Source: Streptomyces sp. CBMA291 (lineage in GTDB: Bacteria; Actinomycetota; Actinomycetes; Streptomycetales; Streptomycetaceae). From it: a stretch of DNA of 64,000 nt. The notes under the pieces were generated by a model. That model was not told the origin of the DNA, searched no databases, and saw nothing but the letters and a program-made list of their open reading frames with translations. This document shows, in pieces, positions 58,947 to 64,000 of the stretch. Position 1 is the stretch's first letter. Each line of letters opens with the position of its first letter. The translations under genes and the position numbers were made by a program. The stretch covers positions 26,316 through 90,315 of the forward strand of contig NZ_MSJP01000003.1 in NCBI RefSeq assembly GCF_014596525.1, in the 5' to 3' direction.

Positions 58947-60848
58947 ATGCGCGTACTCCTGGTGAACATGCCCTGGGCCCCGATCGACCTCCCGTCGCTG
59001 GCTCTCGGAATTCTCAAGCGCAGTGTCGACGAGCGCGTCCCGAACGGCACGGCGGACGTTCTCCACGCGAATATCGAATACGTGGACTGGATCACCAGCA
59101 ACACGGAATTCACCCTTGAGGACTACTCCTACTACTCCCTTGGCTCCTATTTCCTCGGCTGTGGCGACTGGGTGTTCTCGTCCGCCCTTTACGACGACCC
59201 CGGATGGCGGGTCCAGGAATTCACCGACGCGATGCGCACCCGGGTGCGCGGGCCCCGTATGGAGATGACGAAGGCACTCCACACGACCGCGCCCGATTTC
59301 GTCCGTCACATCGCCGAGCGCATCGTGGAAATCGCCCCGGACGTGGTCGGTTTCACCTCGACGTTCCAGCAGAACACCGCCGCCCTCGCGGCGGCGAAGT
59401 ACGTGAAGCGTCTCGCCCCGCACATCGCGACGGCCATGGGCGGCGCCAACTGCGACGGCAAGCAGGGCGAGGCGGTGCACCGCAACTTCCCCTTCGTCGA
59501 CTACGTCCTGCGCGGCGAGGGCGAGGTGTCGTTCCCCGCCCTGCTCAACGCGCTGGACGCCGGAGAGCCGCTGTCGCAGGTCCCCGGGCTCTGCTGGCGC
59601 GACGCGGACGGCGCCTCCGTGGTCAACTCCATGAACACCCGCCCGCTGCCGCCCGCCGCGATCCTGCCGCCGGACTACTCCGGCTACTTCGAGCGGCTCG
59701 CCGCCTCCCACGCCCGGCACTGGGTCGAGCCCAAGCTGGTCGTCGAGGGCGCCCGGGGCTGCTGGTGGGGCGAGAAGCACCACTGCACCTTCTGCGGACT
59801 GAACGGCTCGTTCATGGAGTTCCGCAGCAAGAGCCCGGACGTCTTCTACGACGAGATCATGGAACTGGCCCGCGAGCACCGGATCCTGGACATGTACGTC
59901 GTCGACAACATCCTGGACATGGGGTACGTCAACACGGTGCTGCCGCGCATCATCGACAGCGGCTACGACCTGCGCATGCACATCGAGATCAAGTCGAACA
60001 TGCGGCAGGGGCAGCTCCAGACCCTCGCCGACGCGGGACTGATCTTCGTCCAGCCGGGCATCGAGAGCCTCAACAGCCGGGTCCTGACCCTGATGGACAA
60101 GGGCGTGACCGGCGGCCAGAACGTCCGGATGCTCCGGGACGCCGCCACCGTCGGCCTCTCGGTGGCCTGGAACTATCTGCACGGCTTCCCCGGCGAGGAC
60201 CGCGAGGACTACGACGACGTGGTGGACCAACTGGCCGCGCTCGAACACCTCAACCCGCCGGTGGGCCCGTCCTCCCGGATCGCCATCGAACGGTTCAGCC
60301 CCTACTTCAACAAGCCGGAACTCGGCTTCTCCGAACTGCGCCCGGCCGAACCGTACCGGCTCACCTACGACCTCCCCGAGGACGAGATGCTGGACCTGGC
60401 GTACGTCTTCGACGTGCCGCCGCGCGGCATCGGCGAGGACGTCGTCGCCCGCCTCGACGAGGCCATCGGGCACTGGCGGCGGAACTACGCCGGCAGCCGT
60501 CTCACCCACTGCGACCTGGAGGACCGGATCGTCCTCGTCAGCAGGCGCCGGGCCTTCGACTGGACGCACCTGGAACTGACCGACCCGCTCGAACTCGCCT
60601 TGTTCCGGCTGCTCGACCAGCCGCACACGGTGAAGGCGGCCGTCCGCAAGCTGGGCAAGGACCACACCCTCGACGAGGACGGACTGCGCGGGCTGCTCGC
60701 GCGGTGGCGGGCGCTCGGGGTGGTCTTCGAGGACGGCGGACAGTTCGTGCAGATCGCGCCCCCGGCGCGCAACGAGGAGTTCCTGCGGATCGACTTCATG
60801 CGGCACACCGCCGCCCGCGAGGCCGCGCTCGCCGTGCCGACCGCCTGA
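58947..60848 (+). CDS. Cobalamin-binding radical SAM RiPP C-methyltransferase
   Basis: Enzyme of 633 residues. The N-terminal 180 residues resemble a B12-binding domain (DVVGFTSTFQQNTAALAAAK, TAMGGANCDGKQG). The radical SAM cluster motif is C-x7-C-x2-C at Cys272, Cys280 and Cys283 (GCWWGEKHHCTFCG), the unusual spacing seen in the 'ocin_1' type of RiPP maturation radical SAM proteins. SAM-binding segments follow (DMYVVDNILDMGY, QPGIESLNSRVL, WNYLHGFPGE). The C-terminal 150 residues may bind the leader. The ATG has AAGAGGC upstream. It presumably methylates unactivated carbons of the neighbouring peptide. Confidence 0.9.
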   Translation: MRVLLVNMPWAPIDLPSLALGILKRSVDERVPNGTADVLHANIEYVDWITSNTEFTLEDYSYYSLGSYFLGCGDWVFSSALYDDPGWRVQEFTDAMRTRVRGPRMEMTKALHTTAPDFVRHIAERIVEIAPDVVGFTSTFQQNTAALAAAKYVKRLAPHIATAMGGANCDGKQGEAVHRNFPFVDYVLRGEGEVSFPALLNALDAGEPLSQVPGLCWRDADGASVVNSMNTRPLPPAAILPPDYSGYFERLAASHARHWVEPKLVVEGARGCWWGEKHHCTFCGLNGSFMEFRSKSPDVFYDEIMELAREHRILDMYVVDNILDMGYVNTVLPRIIDSGYDLRMHIEIKSNMRQGQLQTLADAGLIFVQPGIESLNSRVLTLMDKGVTGGQNVRMLRDAATVGLSVAWNYLHGFPGEDREDYDDVVDQLAALEHLNPPVGPSSRIAIERFSPYFNKPELGFSELRPAEPYRLTYDLPEDEMLDLAYVFDVPPRGIGEDVVARLDEAIGHWRRNYAGSRLTHCDLEDRIVLVSRRRAFDWTHLELTDPLELALFRLLDQPHTVKAAVRKLGKDHTLDEDGLRGLLARWRALGVVFEDGGQFVQIAPPARNEEFLRIDFMRHTAAREAALAVPTA

Positions 60849-60872
60849 CGACCGCCCGACGGAGAGACGACG

Positions 60873-61532
60873 ATGACTCCTGCACTCACCGGCCCCGCGC
60901 CCTTCACCGTGACCGCCTCACGCGACTACGACCCCGAGGTGGGCACGCTGCCCTCGATGGCCCTGGGCCGCTACGAGATCGACATGTCCGGCGCCGAGGC
61001 CGCCCGGCGCCTGTTCGCCGCCGGAGCCCGGCATGTCACGCTCCCCCGCCCGGTCGACGTGACCGACCCCGCCGACGCCGACTGGACGGTCCGGGCGCTC
61101 GCCTTCGTGGGCGACCTGTCCAGCCTGGCCGTCTCGGTCGACTGGCAGCTCCACACCGGTCCGGACCCCGACGCCTGGCGCCACTACGGCCACCTCCACC
61201 CGCCGACCGCCGTCCTCGGCACCGACGCCCCCGCCGCGACGGCGCTCGCCTGGCGCGCCACGTACTACATCTGCAAGTGCGTCTACCGGTACGGCCCCGG
61301 CTTCGTCCAGGTCCGCGACCGGCGCTACGGGGAGCTGCGCCGGTTCACCATCGACGAGCCGGAGTACCACGAGGCCATCGAGAGCCTCGCCGACGGCGCG
61401 TCCGTCGACGCGGTGCCCCGGCCCGTCCTGGACGACCTCCTCTCCGAGAGCCTCGCCTTCCGCTTCGGCGACCGGCTCTGGTGGGCCCCGTACCGGGTCC
61501 GCCGCTGGTCGGAGGCGCCGCTGGTGATCTGA
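60873..61532 (+). CDS. DUF5825-type partner protein of the RiPP locus
   Basis: Soluble protein of 219 residues, I believe of the DUF5825 group that accompanies this radical SAM type. Segments are ASRDYDPEVGTLPSMALGRY, AARRLFAAGARHVTLPRPV, LAWRATYYICKCVYRYGPGF and RDRRYGELRRFTIDEP. Two close cysteines in YICKCVY could contact metal. GGAGAG precedes its ATG. It probably acts with the radical SAM enzyme as a leader-binding or partner subunit, but no role is proven. Confidence 0.75.
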   Translation: MTPALTGPAPFTVTASRDYDPEVGTLPSMALGRYEIDMSGAEAARRLFAAGARHVTLPRPVDVTDPADADWTVRALAFVGDLSSLAVSVDWQLHTGPDPDAWRHYGHLHPPTAVLGTDAPAATALAWRATYYICKCVYRYGPGFVQVRDRRYGELRRFTIDEPEYHEAIESLADGASVDAVPRPVLDDLLSESLAFRFGDRLWWAPYRVRRWSEAPLVI

Positions 61533-61682
61533 GCCCGTCCGGGTGCCGGGCGTACGCGCGTACTCCATGGCGGTCACCCTCGGCTCGGTTCCGGTGGCAC
61601 GGGGTGTTCCGGAAGGTCGTCGTCGGCACACGGGTGCAGACTGGCCCGTATCCGAGACAACGGCGTCCTGAAGGTGGCAGCC

Positions 61683-62765
61683 ATGCCCGACGTACTTCTC
61701 ACCGTGGGCACCCGCAAGGGGCTCTTCATCGGTCGCAGGCAGGCAGGACGCTGGGAGTTCGACGATCCCGCCTTCCCTTCTCAGGCGGTCTACTCGGTCG
61801 CCGTCGACACCCGCGGTCCCTCCCCGCGCGTCCTGGTCGGCGGCGACAGCGCCCACTGGGGCCCGTCCGTCTTCCACTCCGACGACCTCGGCCGGTCGTG
61901 GACCGAACCGGCCCGGCCGGCGGTGAAGTTCCCCGAGGACACCGGAGCCTCCCTGGAGCGCGTCTGGCAGCTTCACCCCGCGCCCGCCCACTCGCCCCGG
62001 GTGGTGTACGCCGGGACGGAACCGGCCGCGCTCTTCCGGTCGGCGGACGGCGGCGAGTCCTTCGAACTCGTCCGCCCGCTGTGGGAGCACCCCACCCGGC
62101 GCCACTGGGTGCCCGGCGGGGGCGGCGAGGCGGTGCACACCGTGGTCACCGACCGGCGGGACCCGGACGCGCTGACGGTCGCGGTGTCGACCGCCGGGGT
62201 GTTCCGGTCACGGGACGGCGGGGCGGACTGGGACCCGTCGAACGACGGGGTGTCGGCCGTGTTCCTGCCGGACCCGCACCCCGAGTTCGGCCAGTGCGTC
62301 CACAAGATCGCCCAGGACTCGGGCGATCCCGACCGGCTCTACCTCCAGAACCACTGGGGCGTCTACCGCAGCGACGACGCCGGGGTCCACTGGACCGACA
62401 TCGGCGCGGGGCTGCCCTCCGATTTCGGCTTCGCGGTCGCCGCCCACCCGCACCGCCCGGACACCGCGTACGTCTTCCCGATCACGGCGGACTCCGACCG
62501 GGTCCCGGCCGGGCGCCGGTGCCGGGTCTACCGGACGACCGACGCCGGGGAGACCTGGGAACCGCTCGCCGAGGGGCTGCCCCGGGGCGACCACTACGGC
62601 ACGGTGCTGCGGGACGCGCTGTGCACGGACGACGCCGACCCGGCGGGCGTCTACTTCGGCAACCGCAACGGCGAGCTGTACGCGAGCGCCGACGACGGCG
62701 ACAGCTGGAGCCTGCTCGCCGAACACCTGCCGGACGTCCTCTGCGTCCGGGCGGCGGTCGTCTGA
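61683..62765 (+). CDS. BNR/sialidase-like beta-propeller protein
   Basis: Cytosolic protein of 360 residues built of BNR/Asp-box repeats: FHSDDLGRSW, FRSADGGESFE, FRSRDGGADWD, YRSDDAGVHWT, YRTTDAGETWE, YASADDGDSW. There is no signal peptide and no clear catalytic Glu/Tyr/Arg set, so it is more likely a propeller scaffold or hydrolase-like protein than a sialidase. ATG at 61683 with GAAGG upstream; a GTG three codons earlier is also possible. Separate from the RiPP operon by 150 nt. Confidence 0.82.
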   Translation: MPDVLLTVGTRKGLFIGRRQAGRWEFDDPAFPSQAVYSVAVDTRGPSPRVLVGGDSAHWGPSVFHSDDLGRSWTEPARPAVKFPEDTGASLERVWQLHPAPAHSPRVVYAGTEPAALFRSADGGESFELVRPLWEHPTRRHWVPGGGGEAVHTVVTDRRDPDALTVAVSTAGVFRSRDGGADWDPSNDGVSAVFLPDPHPEFGQCVHKIAQDSGDPDRLYLQNHWGVYRSDDAGVHWTDIGAGLPSDFGFAVAAHPHRPDTAYVFPITADSDRVPAGRRCRVYRTTDAGETWEPLAEGLPRGDHYGTVLRDALCTDDADPAGVYFGNRNGELYASADDGDSWSLLAEHLPDVLCVRAAVV

Positions 62766-62784
62766 GCGTCCGCGTGAAGCAGGG

Positions 62785-62803
62785 CCGGTTCACACGGAAC
62801 CGG
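62785..62803 (+). terminator. Putative terminator after the BNR gene
   Basis: CCGGTTC paired with GAACCGG (7-bp stem, 5-nt loop), 20 nt after the stop codon. Confidence 0.55.
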
Positions 62804-62901
62804 GGCCGCGGGCACGGACAGGGGCCGTACCGCGCGGACGCGGAAGGCACGTAGGCGCGGGCAGGAGGCCGTGGGAACGGGCAGGCGGGCCTGCCCCGGC
62901 T

Positions 62902-63579
62902 TCAGGGCAGGCGCCAGTCCACCGGCTGCGCGCCCTGTCCGAGCAGCAGTTCGTTGGCGCGGCTGAACGGCCGGGAGCCGAAGAAGCCCCGGTCCGCCGA
63001 CATCGGCGAGGGGTGCGCGGACTCGATCGCGGGCAGGTCGCCGAGGAGCGGGCGCGCGTTGCGCGCGTCCCTGCCCCACAGGATCGACACCAGCGGCTTG
63101 CCCCGGGCGGCGAGCGCGCGGATCGCCTGCTCGGTCACCTCTTCCCAGCCCTTGCCCCGGTGGGCGGCGGGCTTCCTGGGGGCGGTGGTGAGCGCCCTGT
63201 TGAGCAGCAGGACTCCCTGGCGGGTCCACGGGGTCAGGTCGCCGTTGGACGGCCGGGGCAGTCCGAGGTCGGTGTGCAGCTCCCGGAAGATGTTCTCCAG
63301 GCTGCCCGGCAGCGAGCGGACCTCGGGCGCGACGGCGAAGCTCAGACCGATGGCCATGCCCGGGGTGGGATAGGGGTCCTGACCCACGATCAGGACTCTC
63401 ACCTCGTCGAAGGGCTGCTGGAAGGCCCGCAGGACGTTCTGCCCTGACGGCAGATACGTCCGGCCCGCCGCGATCTCCCCCCGGAGGAAGTCGCCCATCT
63501 CCGCCACACGGCCACCGACGGGGCTCAAGGCCTCCGCCCAGCCGGGCTCCACCAGTTCGTTCAAGGGTCGCGCTGCCAC
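62902..63579 (-). CDS. ung: Uracil-DNA glycosylase (family 1)
   Basis: Base-excision repair enzyme of 225 residues that removes uracil from DNA. The water-activating loop is [17 protein letters not shown], the uracil-binding segment LLLNRALT, and the minor-groove loop [13 protein letters not shown]. Length and all motifs are intact. The start is GTG at 63579. S. coelicolor has two ung genes as I recall; this would be one of them. It is divergent from the BadF-type kinase gene. Confidence 0.95.
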   Translation of the reverse strand: MAARPLNELVEPGWAEALSPVGGRVAEMGDFLRGEIAAGRTYLPSGQNVLRAFQQPFDEVRVLIVGQDPYPTPGMAIGLSFAVAPEVRSLPGSLENIFRELHTDLGLPRPSNGDLTPWTRQGVLLLNRALTTAPRKPAAHRGKGWEEVTEQAIRALAARGKPLVSILWGRDARNARPLLGDLPAIESAHPSPMSADRGFFGSRPFSRANELLLGQGAQPVDWRLP

Positions 63580-63611
63580 GGTCGGCCACTCTACCGGCCT
63601 ACAGTGACACC

Positions 63612-64000
63612 GTGAACGAGCCCACCGTGCCCCCCGAGCACGCCGAAGCCGTCGAATCCTCCTCGGTCACCGCGCCCTCCGCGCTTCCCTCCGGCGGGCT
63701 CTCCGAGGGTCTCGTGGTGGGAATCGACTCCGGCGGCTCCGGGCTCCGGGTGGCCCTCGCCGGGGCCGCCGACGGCACCGTCCTCGGTGTCCGCGCCTCC
63801 CGGGAGCCGGTGCCCACGGGCCCCGGCGGGATCTCCGCCCGGCACTTCCTCGGTCAGGTCCTGCCCGCCGTCGCCGCCCTCGTGGAACCGCACGGGGCGC
63901 GCCCGCTGCTCGCGGTGGCCGTGGGCGCCGCCGGGATGGCCACCCTCGGCGACGAGTTGCGGGCCGAACTGCCCGGGGCGCCGGCCGGGGCGTGGGGGGT
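63612..64000 (+). CDS. BadF/BadG-family kinase, probably N-acetylglucosamine kinase, partial
   Basis: The first 129 codons of a sugar-kinase-fold ATPase that runs off the right edge. The phosphate-1 motif is [17 protein letters not shown] and later [14 protein letters not shown], both typical for the BadF/BcrAD ATPase and GlcNAc kinase group. The N-terminal 40 residues are Ser/Ala/Pro-rich; the GTG at 63612 is the first reasonable start, but a later start near the conserved VVGIDSGG is possible. Function beyond the fold cannot be decided from the fragment. Confidence 0.8.
   Translation, partial: MNEPTVPPEHAEAVESSSVTAPSALPSGGLSEGLVVGIDSGGSGLRVALAGAADGTVLGVRASREPVPTGPGGISARHFLGQVLPAVAALVEPHGARPLLAVAVGAAGMATLGDELRAELPGAPAGAWG

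Noticed and set aside
61683..62765. BNR protein considered as the last gene of the RiPP operon
   Set aside because: A 150-nt gap and the absence of a conserved link make it more likely an independent gene.
1..64000. tRNA, rRNA, insertion sequences, integrases and att-type direct repeats
   Set aside because: Looked for by eye on both strands; nothing convincing was found.

Overview
The window is Streptomyces-like chromosome: very high G+C, GTG and ATG starts behind GGAGG-type ribosome sites, rare TTA codons, a SARP-type regulator, a WblC/WhiB7 orthologue, mycoredoxin and a BldA-style codon signature. No rRNA, tRNA, CRISPR array, integrase or transposase was seen.

Layout. 1-11.5 kb is accessory: the start of a ferredoxin gene with its cytochrome P450, two DHA2-type MFS exporters, a large SARP/BTAD-NB-ARC regulator, and a membrane protein joining a kinase-like domain to an MprF-like flippase domain. 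11.6-34.4 kb is a conserved actinobacterial block for DNA repair, redox and antibiotic response: alkyltransferase-like protein, two UvrD/RecB helicase-nucleases (AdnA/AdnB type), an M20 peptidase, NudC, mycoredoxin, UvrD2, wblC with its attenuated leader, a UbiB/ABC1 kinase, a ThiF-like protein and a YgjP-type metallopeptidase. A three-gene insert (methyltransferase, hypothetical, TTA-containing HTH regulator; 23.5-25.9 kb) interrupts this block.

At about 35.12 kb a terD-family gene and a ROK sugar-kinase gene run tail to tail into each other and both lose their 3' parts. The genes on the two sides belong, as far as I recall, to distant chromosomal regions in S. coelicolor (adnAB/wblC versus etfBA/ung), so this looks like a rearrangement breakpoint. 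To the right come a LacI regulator, a DUF6986-type aldolase-like protein, etfBA, a flavin reductase preceded by a candidate cysteine leader peptide, thioredoxin, an acyltransferase, a coupled DUF6421-SDR-threonine aldolase operon, and several membrane, regulatory and metal-related genes (M56, PAP2, TetR, LVIVD/DUF305, ArsR/old yellow enzyme).

55.4-61.5 kb holds the most notable system: a compact RiPP locus made of an MFS exporter with two early TTA codons, a prolyl-oligopeptidase-type S9 peptidase, a 39-residue precursor-like peptide, a hairpin, a cobalamin-binding radical SAM enzyme of the RiPP C-methyltransferase type and a DUF5825-type partner. The set suggests a C-methylated peptide made from a Val/Tyr-rich core, cut from its leader and exported, with bldA control. 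The window closes with a BNR-repeat protein, ung and the start of a BadF-type kinase, probably for N-acetylglucosamine.

All functions are inferred from reading sequences and remembered family features; no database search was run.
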